From: Mycolicibacterium sp.
GTDB lineage: Bacteria > Actinomycetota > Actinomycetes > Mycobacteriales > Mycobacteriaceae
NCBI GenBank assembly: GCA_020637165.1
Contig: JACJWN010000004.1
Coordinates: 186,001-250,000, forward strand
Direction of reading: 5' to 3'
Length of the DNA: 64,000 bases
Made by a program: the position numbers and the translations under genes. Each line of letters opens with the position of its first letter. Position 1 is the first letter of the stretch. Below the pieces are notes generated by a model. That model saw only the letters and a list, made by a program, of their open reading frames with translations, was not told the origin of the DNA and did no database searches. Shown in pieces: positions 28,354-36,493 of the stretch.

Positions 28354-28514
28354 ACGTCATTTCAGGGCAATGACACCGCCGCGACCGGGACGATCCGCCA
28401 CACCGCACGCGACCGCACCCATTGCGTGGGGCGGGCTTTATCCAAGGCGTCTTGGCTGTTGCCAAGCTTGACGACGTCACGTTCAATCGCACCCGCCGGA
28501 TAGCATCCATAACG

Positions 28515-28937
28515 ATGCAAACGACTGACGACTCCTTTGTCTCCGCGTGGTCGAAGGCAAGATTCCCCGAGGAGAACCGCGCCTTCGTGAAGTGGTTCTG
28601 CGGTGAGATCGGTATCTCCGGCTTCCGGTTCGTACCCGCCGACTACCGCTACATCGCCGCTACCCGCCGCGACGGGACCGGGGAGCTTCGGATCCACTGG
28701 GGTTGCACGATCGGCTTCACCGAGACCGAGGCCCGGCACTTCGGGGCCAACGCGGACGAAGTCCGCATCAGCAACACCGGGAAGAACATCTGGCTGGTCT
28801 CCCACCCCGAGCACCGCGACGTGAGCCTGCGCGGCCCGGCCGGCACGTCGAAGGTCCCTGAGCCCAAGCGCTGCCCGCAGTGCGGCGTCTACGAGCTGTC
28901 ACTGAGCGGCGTCTGCCCCGGCTGCGACGACAACTGA
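28515..28937 (+). CDS. Hypothetical protein with C-terminal zinc ribbon
   Basis: 140 residues from the ATG at 28515; the frame is open to 28422, but the first 31 codons look non-coding. The body is mixed alpha/beta with no signal or membrane segment. The C-terminus has the pattern CPQCGVYELSLSGVCPGC, a two-knuckle zinc ribbon. I do not recognise the rest. It stands alone between the small secreted protein and the second large secreted protein. Confidence 0.6.
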   Translation: MQTTDDSFVSAWSKARFPEENRAFVKWFCGEIGISGFRFVPADYRYIAATRRDGTGELRIHWGCTIGFTETEARHFGANADEVRISNTGKNIWLVSHPEHRDVSLRGPAGTSKVPEPKRCPQCGVYELSLSGVCPGCDDN

Positions 28938-29466
28938 GGCGAAGCCACCCGGCCGAGGTTTCCCACCTTAGGATCCGCCCACGGACGCGTCCCCTTCCGC
29001 GCCGACGCAGTGATCCGCGCCCGCCTGTCCACCACCTGGCCTCGGAAGGACAGGAACCTTCGGCGCTCGTGTCGTTGGCCGCTGAAATCGCTGCGGCGCA
29101 TGGATATTCACCGAAAAGAAGTGACCTTAGGCCCGTCATCCGTCTTACGGCTGGTTCGGCGACGCCGCCGAGGGGTCCGACTCTCGGCGCCGGGGTGGTT
29201 TGGCAAGACCGAAACGCTCTGGGCGGCAGCGCTTTCGGGCCTCAATGGATCGCCAGCCGGTCAGGCCGCCGAGAGCCTCGGGGCAGGTGGTCGGGTGCGC
29301 GAAGACGGCAGCGGCCACCGAAACCGGACCGCTCAGCGTTTGCTGCTGAGCGCCCTGGCCTATTTTCGCGAACTGGCTCTACCCGTTTGCTCTGGTCAGA
29401 TGCTTGAATAACCGAACATCGGGATGTTTTTCGGGACTTCCCGACAACGGACTGGGAGGTGCGGCC
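28938..29466. other. Intergenic region, no gene seen
   Basis: 529 bases upstream of the large secreted gene. A small hairpin (CGCTCAGC at 29330-29337 with GCTGAGCG at 29345-29352) lies within it. Several open frames cross it, but none has a start with ribosome site or a recognisable protein. Confidence 0.4.
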
Positions 29467-31644
29467 ATGGGTGCTGGACGGTACGTGGGTCGGGTCGGGG
29501 CATTAGCCGTGGCCCTGGGAGTGGGTTTCGGGGTGTCCTCGGCGGTGACGGTCGCCGTGGCGGATACCTCCAGCAGCCCGGGGTCGCCCTCGAACGAGGC
29601 CAGTAGGTCCGATGCCCGCCGCGCCGGGGCGCCCGGCGCCCGCCGCCCCGCCCGGCCGGGCAGCCGGCCCGCGTCGTCGGCCGGCCGCGGGCCGGGATCG
29701 CGCTCGGTGCCGGTGCCGGTGGCGGCGGACCTTCAGAGAACGGCCGCAGCGCCCAGAGCTGCCGCGATGCCCATGCCCGCCGCCGACGCCGGTGATGGGG
29801 ACTCGGTTCTGCCAGCGGCGGTCGTCGACCTCGACGAACAGCTCGACACCGCGACCCTGGCGCTGACGGTTGCGGTGTCCGCGGCCGAGGCGATGCCCGA
29901 CAGCAGCGCCGAGCCGACCGTCGGTGAGGTGCCGCTCGTCGAGGAACCCAAAGTGCCGTTACCGGCGCCGGCGTCGGCGGTCGCCGTGGCAGCCCCGGTG
30001 ACCGATGCGGTCGACTCGACCCAGCCGGACGGGTTGGCCGCCAGTCCGATCGCCCCGCTGGAAACCTCGGTCGCCTTCGCGGTTCTGGCGTGGTCGCGCA
30101 AGGAGTTCGAGACCGCGACCTCCCCGGCCGGCCTCGCGACGCCGGCAGACCCGCAACCGACCACGTCGCTGATCGTCCCCGACAGCAGCGCACCCGCCCC
30201 GGCAGCCGCGGTTGGGGCTTCCCAGGCCAGCGCGACCCCTGCGGCCGTCGCGGCGGCGGTCGAGGCCACCAACGCCGCGGTAACGGCGACCGCGACTGGG
30301 GTCCCCGATCTGTTCGGGATCATCCAGAGTTTCTTCACCGGCATAATCAACGCCATCCAGGGCATCTTCAACGCAGTGGCCAAGATCTTCGGCTTCGGCG
30401 CCCCGGCCACACCGGTCAACCACGCACCCACCGCCTCCGCTCCGGCGCTGGGCACGCCCAGCGCGTCGACGGGGGCGGTGAAAGTCACCATCGCCGCCAG
30501 CGACGCCGACGGAGACCCGTTGTCCTACACGGTCAGCGCCGGCCCGGCCAAGGGCACCCTCAGCGCGATCACCAACGGTGTGCTCACCTACACCCCCACC
30601 GCCGCCGCAAGGTCTAAAGCCGCCTTGTCCACCGCCACCGCCGCCGACAAGCAAGACACCTTCACCATTACCGTCTCCGACGGCGCCGGCGGCGCCGTCG
30701 CCGTTCCCGTCACGGTGACGGTTCTGGCCGCCGCGCCGGTCAACCACGCCAATCTCCAGACGTACACAGCGTTTGAGGGCTACAAATTGAATCTCTACAT
30801 GTACAAAGGAAATAAGGTCGCGATTCTTGCAGATTCCGATGATCTCGACGCAACAACGATGGCAAATTGGTTAGCCGCTATGGATGGCGCCTACAACTTC
30901 TACAGTTTGGCCACCGGCCAGGAACCATTTTTCCTCACGGATGCGACTTACATCGATGGTCGCTCAACTATCGCTCGCGTAGATTCAACGTGCGGGGCAG
31001 GGTGTGGTTATCTCGGCGCGACGGGAATTGAGATGCTCAACAACACATTCGATAGTTTTTACAGCCAACTCATGGATAGTAATCAATACGATCAAGTCCC
31101 ATTTTATGAACTGGGAAGAAACTTCTGGTTTTACTCGGAAAAACTTGAGTACAAAGTCGACGACCCGATTGTTACCGGTTATGCAGTTTTCATGCGTTTC
31201 GCCGCAATCGATTATCTCGGATTAGCCGGTGCCCCGTTTAATGGCTACTTGCCATATGTCGATTTCGAGAACGACATACGGGCCTTGACAAACCGTTATC
31301 TAGCGAACCCGGCCCTCAACTGGGCAAATACTCTCGGCGTTGGCAAAGGCGTGCCCAACAGTGGGTGGGGTGCGACCGATCTTTTTGCATCGTTCTGTTT
31401 CTATCTGCAAGATACTTACGGTGCCACGTGGGTATTTGATGTGTGGAAGAACGCTGCGGCGCGCCCCGATGCCTCTACTACGCAAGACGCCGTCGATAAT
31501 TTTGTCGTGGCCGCCTCGCAAGCCGCGAACACCGACTTGATCCCACTATTCAACTACTGGAGGTGGCCGGTGTCGCAAACAGCTACCGATGAGATTCGGG
31601 CGCTGGGCTTTGACTCTGCGTGGCAGCAGGACCCGATCAAGTAA
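29467..31644 (+). CDS. Large secreted protein with VCBS-type repeat and AT-rich C-terminal domain
   Basis: 725 residues from the ATG at 29467, preceded by GGGAGG; the frame is open to a TTG at 29404. A signal peptide (VGALAVALGVGFGVSSAV, then AVA before DTSSSPG) is followed by an Arg/Pro/Gly leader nearly identical to the first 67 bases of the window. Next come a long Ala/Pro region, a hydrophobic segment (LFGIIQSFFTGIINAIQGIF) and one VCBS/cadherin-like repeat (APTASAPALGTPS ... VTVTVLAAAPVNHA). From about 30755 the DNA becomes markedly AT-rich and encodes about 300 residues of a different type. That part contains YELGRNFWFY (31105-31134), which looks like a metallopeptidase HExxH helix with both His replaced. 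Function unknown. Confidence 0.85.
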   Translation: MGAGRYVGRVGALAVALGVGFGVSSAVTVAVADTSSSPGSPSNEASRSDARRAGAPGARRPARPGSRPASSAGRGPGSRSVPVPVAADLQRTAAAPRAAAMPMPAADAGDGDSVLPAAVVDLDEQLDTATLALTVAVSAAEAMPDSSAEPTVGEVPLVEEPKVPLPAPASAVAVAAPVTDAVDSTQPDGLAASPIAPLETSVAFAVLAWSRKEFETATSPAGLATPADPQPTTSLIVPDSSAPAPAAAVGASQASATPAAVAAAVEATNAAVTATATGVPDLFGIIQSFFTGIINAIQGIFNAVAKIFGFGAPATPVNHAPTASAPALGTPSASTGAVKVTIAASDADGDPLSYTVSAGPAKGTLSAITNGVLTYTPTAAARSKAALSTATAADKQDTFTITVSDGAGGAVAVPVTVTVLAAAPVNHANLQTYTAFEGYKLNLYMYKGNKVAILADSDDLDATTMANWLAAMDGAYNFYSLATGQEPFFLTDATYIDGRSTIARVDSTCGAGCGYLGATGIEMLNNTFDSFYSQLMDSNQYDQVPFYELGRNFWFYSEKLEYKVDDPIVTGYAVFMRFAAIDYLGLAGAPFNGYLPYVDFENDIRALTNRYLANPALNWANTLGVGKGVPNSGWGATDLFASFCFYLQDTYGATWVFDVWKNAAARPDASTTQDAVDNFVVAASQAANTDLIPLFNYWRWPVSQTATDEIRALGFDSAWQQDPIK

Positions 31645-31699
31645 GCAAACATTCCGGTGATTCCTTCTGCCCCACGCCGAGGGCGGTTGAAACCACCTA

Positions 31700-31771
31700 A
31701 ACCGGCTCTTCGAAGTTAACCGGCTCTTCGAAGTTAACCGGCTCTTCGAAGTTAACCGGCTCTTCGAAGTT
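31700..31771. repeat. Four perfect 18-bp tandem repeats at the ISL3 left end
   Basis: The unit AACCGGCTCTTCGAAGTT occurs four times without gap (starts 31700, 31718, 31736, 31754). It overlaps the terminal inverted repeat of the adjacent ISL3 element: GGCTCTTCGAAGTTAACCGG reads across successive units, and the matching single copy is at the other end (33197-33220). Confidence 0.95.
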
Positions 31772-33220
31772 AACCGGGCAGGTGCTCGGTGGTGAATCTG
31801 GTGCTGGCCCGCTGGGCGCGGGTGCAGTGGAAGCGTATCCGGCGGCGTGAGTTCTCGGTGTTTCGGAAGCCGCAGGCGACGCGTTTGACCTGTTTGACCA
31901 GCCGGTTGTAGCCCTCGGTGCGGGCGTTGCTCAGCCCGGTGTGCAGGAACGCCAGGATCGCCGGCCACCAGGTCTCGATCGTGGTGGCCAGGCGGTGCAG
32001 TTCGGGGATTTTGGTGTCGGCACACCAGCTGTAGAACCGGTAGAGCCGGGTGCGGATCTCGGCGTCATCGACGCGGTCGCGGGCGGCGGCGAGCAGCTGG
32101 CGCAGTTCCTCTTTGGCGATGTAGGCCGACAGGATCTGAGCGCTCGGATCGTTGTCGATCAGGGCGTTCCACATCGCCGCGAATGCTCTGGGCGCCAGGC
32201 GTTCTCGCGCGGTCAGCAACCGGCGGCGGTTGGCCCATTCCGGGTCCTGTTTGCGGCCACGCCGGCCGAGGGTATCGAAGGTCACCCGGCGCCGGACCGC
32301 GGTCAGCGCGTCGTTGGCGAGCTTGACCAGATGAAAGTGGTCGACGACCAGCACGGCGTTGGGCAACACCTCGCGGGTGACCGCGGCAGCGTAGGCCGCC
32401 GACGGGTCGATCACCACGTGGGTGATCCCGGCCCGGAAGGCCTCGCTTTGTTCGCTCAACCATTGGCGGACCGCCGCCCCGGTGCGTCCTTCGGTTTGGC
32501 CGAGCAGGCCCTGATCGCCGCACAGATCGACGAAGCCGGTGTCCCACGGGTCGGTGCGCACCCACCGGCCGGAGTCGGTCTCGCGGGTCCAGCGGGGCTT
32601 GCCGCGGCGGGTCTCGTCGATACCGAGCACCCGCACCGGCGCCACCTCACCCAACACGGTCTCGGCGTGGGCCACGAACGCGGCATGTGCCGTCGGCCAG
32701 GACACCCCGGCCCCATCAGCGACCTCGACCACCGAACGGGCCGCATCCCCAATCTCGCGGGCGATCTGCGTGCGCAACCGGGTGGTCGTGCGCCGCCGCG
32801 GCGGTACCTGCTCGATGGCCTCGGTGAAGCTGACCCGCGAGCAGGTGTCGTTGCGGCAGCCGTAACGGGTCTTGTTCCACCGCAGAACAATCGGGTCCTC
32901 CCCGTAGCGGATATCCCGCGGGCTGGTGACCGTGCGTTCCTTCACCGAGTCCGAGACGATTCCGCAGTCCGGACAACGGGCGGCGTTCGGGTCGATGGTG
33001 ATCACCTCGACCACCCGCGTCCGATCGGCTCGCTGGGCCACGGCCCGCACCCCGAGTCCTTCCAGCCCCAACAACAACGACGTAGGCTCGACCATGCCCC
33101 TGGCTCTCCTTCGAATTCTGAGTGCTTCGCAACATCCAGATTCCCGAAAGCCAGGGGCGCCTCACCTCAACGACACGCCGAGACCCTGACCAGGCACTGC
33201 CCGATTAAACTCGAAGAGCC
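31704..33220 (-). mobile_element. ISL3-family insertion sequence
   Basis: Left end GGCTCTTCGAAGTTAACCGG, right end the reverse complement of GGCTCTTCGAGTTTAATCGG at 33220. The left terminus is present four times in tandem, so the true end could be at 31704, 31722, 31740 or 31758. No 8-bp target duplication is seen. It lies against the C-terminal relic of an integrase gene. Confidence 0.85.
31770..33095 (-). CDS. ISL3-family transposase
   Basis: 441 residues, full length. The N-terminal zinc finger has CPDCG near residue 41 and a second Cys pair (GCRNDTC). A helix-turn-helix region follows (DAARSVVEVADGAGVSWPTA). The DDE domain shows Asp in VLGIDETRRGKPRW, Asp in HVVIDPSAAYAAA and Glu in NARTEGYNRLVKQVKR. 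The last codons overlap the fourth 18-bp repeat of the left end. No lesion; likely active. Confidence 0.94.
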   Translation of the reverse strand: MVEPTSLLLGLEGLGVRAVAQRADRTRVVEVITIDPNAARCPDCGIVSDSVKERTVTSPRDIRYGEDPIVLRWNKTRYGCRNDTCSRVSFTEAIEQVPPRRRTTTRLRTQIAREIGDAARSVVEVADGAGVSWPTAHAAFVAHAETVLGEVAPVRVLGIDETRRGKPRWTRETDSGRWVRTDPWDTGFVDLCGDQGLLGQTEGRTGAAVRQWLSEQSEAFRAGITHVVIDPSAAYAAAVTREVLPNAVLVVDHFHLVKLANDALTAVRRRVTFDTLGRRGRKQDPEWANRRRLLTARERLAPRAFAAMWNALIDNDPSAQILSAYIAKEELRQLLAAARDRVDDAEIRTRLYRFYSWCADTKIPELHRLATTIETWWPAILAFLHTGLSNARTEGYNRLVKQVKRVACGFRNTENSRRRIRFHCTRAQRASTRFTTEHLPG

Positions 33221-33259
33221 GCTTTTTCGGCGATTTCCTTCGGGGGTTTCGCGTCATGT

Positions 33260-33343
33260 CTGGGCCATGCTTCCATCCCGACCACCGCCCGCATCTACGC
33301 CCACCTCCATGGCGACGAGCTCGACACTGCTGCCGACGCCTGA
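33260..33343 (+). pseudogene. Relic of a tyrosine recombinase C-terminus
   Basis: The reading LGHASIPTTARIYAHL, followed by HGDELDTAADA and a stop, matches the end of phage-type integrases: the conserved LGH motif, then the region of the catalytic Tyr in RIYAHL. Everything upstream is missing, cut off by the ISL3 element ending at 33220. It lies 122 bases from the 3' end of tRNA-Thr, the usual place for such an integrase. Confidence 0.7.
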
Positions 33344-33465
33344 ACGACCTGAGGAGCCGAAGTGAAGGCTGGCGGGCACAAGAGCTGTGCCCAGATTCGG
33401 GGCACGACAGGCGAATCGACCGGGGGTTCCGACCATCAGAACCGGGCTGACGTGCACAGAGCATT

Positions 33466-33541
33466 TGGAGCCGCCTGGGGGAATCGAACCCCCGACCTAT
33501 TCATTACGAGTGAATCGCTCTGCCGACTGAGCTAAGGCGGC
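33466..33541 (-). tRNA. tRNA-Thr (anticodon CGT)
   Basis: Reading the minus strand, the acceptor arm GCCGCCT pairs with AGGCGGC, the D arm is TAGCTCAGTCGGCAGAGC, the anticodon loop holds CGT (codon ACG), and the T arm GGGGGTTCGATTCCCCC is perfect. The CCA end is encoded (33466-33468). The 3' end faces the accessory region and the integrase relic. Confidence 0.97.
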
Positions 33542-33561
33542 GTGGCTCTACAGCCGGGGAA

Positions 33562-34782
33562 TCATTCTACCCCGGGCGAACGCAGCGCCTGACCCACGGT
33601 CGCGACCATGGCGTCGATGGCGAACTTCGGCTTGACGTTGCCGGCCAAGGCCTCCCGGCAGTCCAGCACCGCCTCGACACAGCGCAACAACCGGTCCCTC
33701 GGAGCGTGCGCGGCCAGCGCGGCGGCCCGGTCGGCCATATCCGGGTGGCTGGCCGTGACGTCACCGGCCCCGCTGGCGATCATCAGGGCGTCCCGGAAGT
33801 AGGCCGCCAGATCGATCAGTGCGCGGTCCAGCGCGTCCCGAACAGCACGGGTGTGCCGCGACTTCTGGCGTTTCTCAAGATCTTTGAGGGCACCCGCCGC
33901 GCCCCGCAACGCGCCGGCGGCACCCTTCCCGGTACCGCCTGCACCCAACGCGACGCGAAGTTCCTCGGTCTCGGTCTCGTCGCGTCCGGCTGTCAGCGCA
34001 CGCGCCTCATCCTCGGCAGCGGCCAGCAGCGCCTCGACGGCGGCGTAGGCGCGGGATGGGGTCGCGGCGTCGCGAGCCATTCCCAGCGCCCGCTCGCGTC
34101 GGGCCCGGGCTTCGGCATCGGTGGCCAACCGGCGTGCCCGGCCGACGTGGCCACCGCTGATCGCCGCCGCCCAATGGGCCGCCCGCTCGTCGAGCCCGTC
34201 ACGATCGACCAGAACCCGGGCGATGTCGTCGGCGGACGGGGTGAGCAGGGCAACATGCCGACAGCGCGAGCGCAGCGTGATCGCGATGTCCTCGGGATCC
34301 ACCGACGGCGCGCACAGCAGGAACACCGTCGACGGCGGGGGCTCCTCCACCACCTTCAGCAGTGCATTGGCCGCACCCTCGGTGAGCCGGTCGGCGTCTT
34401 CGATCACCACGATTTGCCATCGTCCCGTGGTGGGGCGCCGCGATGCCGCGGCGACGATCGCACGCATCTCCTCGACCCCGATCGACAACCCTTCGGGAAC
34501 GATGCGGCGGACATCGCCATGGGTGCCCGCCATCACCGTGGTGCAGGCCCGGCAGTGGCCGCAGCCGGGGACGTCGCCGGAGGTGCACTGCAGGGCCGCG
34601 GCGAAGCACAGCGCCGCGACCGAACGGCCCGATCCGGGTGGCCCGGTGAACAGCCAGGCGTGCGTCATCGACCCTGTTTCGGCGGCGCCGTGAGCGGAAT
34701 CACTGCGGGCGGCCAGTGCGGCGTCGACCAACTCGGTCTCCACCGCACCCTGGCCGATCAGCCTCGTGAACACCCCGGACAT
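33562..34782 (-). CDS. holB: DNA polymerase III subunit delta'
   Basis: 406 residues, close to Rv3644c. The clamp-loader ATPase fold is seen: a P-loop-like GPPGSGRS (residues 47-54) in which Arg replaces the usual Lys, so it likely does not hydrolyse ATP, as is normal for delta'. A zinc module C67/C75/C78/C81 (CTSGDVPGCGHCRAC) follows, then SRCRHVALLTPS and a helical C-terminus. Delta' is a rigid part of the loader that places the sliding clamp on DNA. It is divergent from the cyclase gene, with 94 bases between them, and tRNA-Thr follows on the same strand. Confidence 0.95.
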   Translation of the reverse strand: MSGVFTRLIGQGAVETELVDAALAARSDSAHGAAETGSMTHAWLFTGPPGSGRSVAALCFAAALQCTSGDVPGCGHCRACTTVMAGTHGDVRRIVPEGLSIGVEEMRAIVAAASRRPTTGRWQIVVIEDADRLTEGAANALLKVVEEPPPSTVFLLCAPSVDPEDIAITLRSRCRHVALLTPSADDIARVLVDRDGLDERAAHWAAAISGGHVGRARRLATDAEARARRERALGMARDAATPSRAYAAVEALLAAAEDEARALTAGRDETETEELRVALGAGGTGKGAAGALRGAAGALKDLEKRQKSRHTRAVRDALDRALIDLAAYFRDALMIASGAGDVTASHPDMADRAAALAAHAPRDRLLRCVEAVLDCREALAGNVKPKFAIDAMVATVGQALRSPGVE

Positions 34783-34876
34783 CGCCTGCCAACAGTAGCC
34801 GAGCCGCCGCCCTCGTCCCGTTGTCGTCCGGCCGGACGGTAACGGGACGGAACCGCGCGGTTCCGGGGGCTACGGT

Positions 34877-36484
34877 GTGGTGGTGAACAGCGCGCCGGCC
34901 GTGCCGCGACGGATTCGTGAGTTCGTTCGCTGGGTGCTTCGAACCCCCTGGCCGGTGTTCTCGCTGGGTTTGCTGCAGGCCGATATCATCGGCGCCCTTC
35001 TGGTGCTGGGCTTCCTACGGTTCGGGCTGCCGCCGGTCGACCGGATCAAGCTGCAGGATCTGCCGGGCATCAACCTGGCGGTTTTCATCGGCTACCTGCT
35101 CGTGTCGTTCCTGGTCGGCGCGTCGATCAGCTTCAGCCTTCTCCGCCCGGTGTTCCGCTGGCAGCGCCGGGACACGATGCTCACCGAAGAAGACCCAGCG
35201 GCGACCGAGCAGGCTAGGCTTCGCGCGCTGCGGATGCCGGCCTACCGGTCCATGATCAGCATGACGCTGTGGCTGGTGGGGGCCGCGGTCTTCATCGCAG
35301 CGAGTTGGCCGGTGGCCAGCCAATCCGCGCCGGTGATCGCGGTCGCCACGGTTCTAGGCGCCATCGCGACGTCGATCATCGGCTATCTGCAGTCCGAACG
35401 GGTGCTCCGGCCGGTGGCCGTCGCCGCCTTGCGCGGCGGGGTTCCGGAGAACTTCCGCCGGCCCGGCGTGGTGCTGCGACTGGTGCTGCCCTGGTTGCTC
35501 TCCACCGGGGTGCCGCTGCTGATGATCATCCTTTCCGTCGCCGCCAGCAAGTTCGCCCTGCTGAACTCTCCTCCCGACAGCCTGTTCGTCCCGATCATGC
35601 TGATGGCGGCGGCCGCGCTGGTGATCGGCCTGGTCGGCAACATCCTCTCCGCGATGGCGATCTCCGATCCGCTGCGGCAGTTGCGCTGGTCCCTCGGCGA
35701 GGTGCAGCGCGGAAACTACAACGCGCACATGCAGATCTACGACGCCAGTGAACTCGGCCTGCTCCAGGCCGGGTTCAACGACATGGTCCGCGAGCTCAGC
35801 GAGCGGCAACGCATGCGGGATCTCTTCGGCCGCTACGTCGGAGAGGACGTCGCCCGCCGCGCGTTGGAGCGCGGAACCGAACTCGGCGGCCAGGAGCGCG
35901 ACGTCGCCGTGCTGTTCATCGACCTCGTCGGTTCCACCCAGCTGGCCGCAACCCGGCCACCGGTGGAAGTGGTCGGCCTGCTCAACGAGTTCTTCCGGGT
36001 CGTCGTCGAGACCGTCCAGAACCACGGCGGTTTCGTCAACAAGTTCCAGGGCGACGCGGCGCTGTGCATTTTCGGTGCGCCGATCGAACACCCCGACGCC
36101 CCCGGGGCGGCGCTGGCGGCCTCGCGCGAGTTGCACGACGAGCTCGTCACGGTGCTTGATCAGATCGAGTTCGGCATCGGGGTGTCGGCGGGACGGGCGA
36201 TCGCCGGCCACATCGGCGCACAAGCCCGGTTCGAGTACACCGTGATCGGAGACCCGGTGAACGAAGCCGCCCGACTGACCGAACTGGCCAAACTTGAGGA
36301 GGGACGCGTGCTGGCTTCGGCCATCGCGGTCAGCGGCGCGGCGGACGCAGAGGCGTTGTGCTGGAGCGTCGGCGAGATCGTGGAGTTGCGAGGGCGTACG
36401 GCGCCCACCCAGCTGGCGCGGCCGGTCAGACAGCTGGTTCCCGACGAGACCCGGGAGCCGGCGGCTGGCGATATCGCCCGCTGA
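34877..36484 (+). CDS. Membrane adenylate cyclase with HAMP domain (Rv3645 type)
   Basis: 535 residues; start among three consecutive GTG codons at 34877-34885, so exact start is open by two codons. Six membrane helices (for example VFSLGLLQADIIGALLVLGF and VLRLVLPWLLSTGVPLLMII) precede a HAMP linker (SDPLRQLRWSLGEVQRGNY) and a class III cyclase domain. Catalytic residues are present: metal Asp in FIDLVGSTQ, Lys and second Asp in NKFQGDAALCIF, and Asn/Arg in YTVIGDPVNEAARL. It makes cAMP at the membrane, feeding the Crp protein encoded later in the window. Rv3645 has been linked to fatty-acid stress responses in M. tuberculosis. Confidence 0.95.
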   Translation: MVVNSAPAVPRRIREFVRWVLRTPWPVFSLGLLQADIIGALLVLGFLRFGLPPVDRIKLQDLPGINLAVFIGYLLVSFLVGASISFSLLRPVFRWQRRDTMLTEEDPAATEQARLRALRMPAYRSMISMTLWLVGAAVFIAASWPVASQSAPVIAVATVLGAIATSIIGYLQSERVLRPVAVAALRGGVPENFRRPGVVLRLVLPWLLSTGVPLLMIILSVAASKFALLNSPPDSLFVPIMLMAAAALVIGLVGNILSAMAISDPLRQLRWSLGEVQRGNYNAHMQIYDASELGLLQAGFNDMVRELSERQRMRDLFGRYVGEDVARRALERGTELGGQERDVAVLFIDLVGSTQLAATRPPVEVVGLLNEFFRVVVETVQNHGGFVNKFQGDAALCIFGAPIEHPDAPGAALAASRELHDELVTVLDQIEFGIGVSAGRAIAGHIGAQARFEYTVIGDPVNEAARLTELAKLEEGRVLASAIAVSGAADAEALCWSVGEIVELRGRTAPTQLARPVRQLVPDETREPAAGDIAR

Positions 36485-36493
36485 CTGTGTGGG

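Noticed and set aside
28880..29411. Overlapping plus-strand frames between 28880 and 29411
   Set aside because: Arg/Pro-rich composition typical of non-coding GC-rich DNA; none has a good start, and two begin inside the zinc-ribbon gene.
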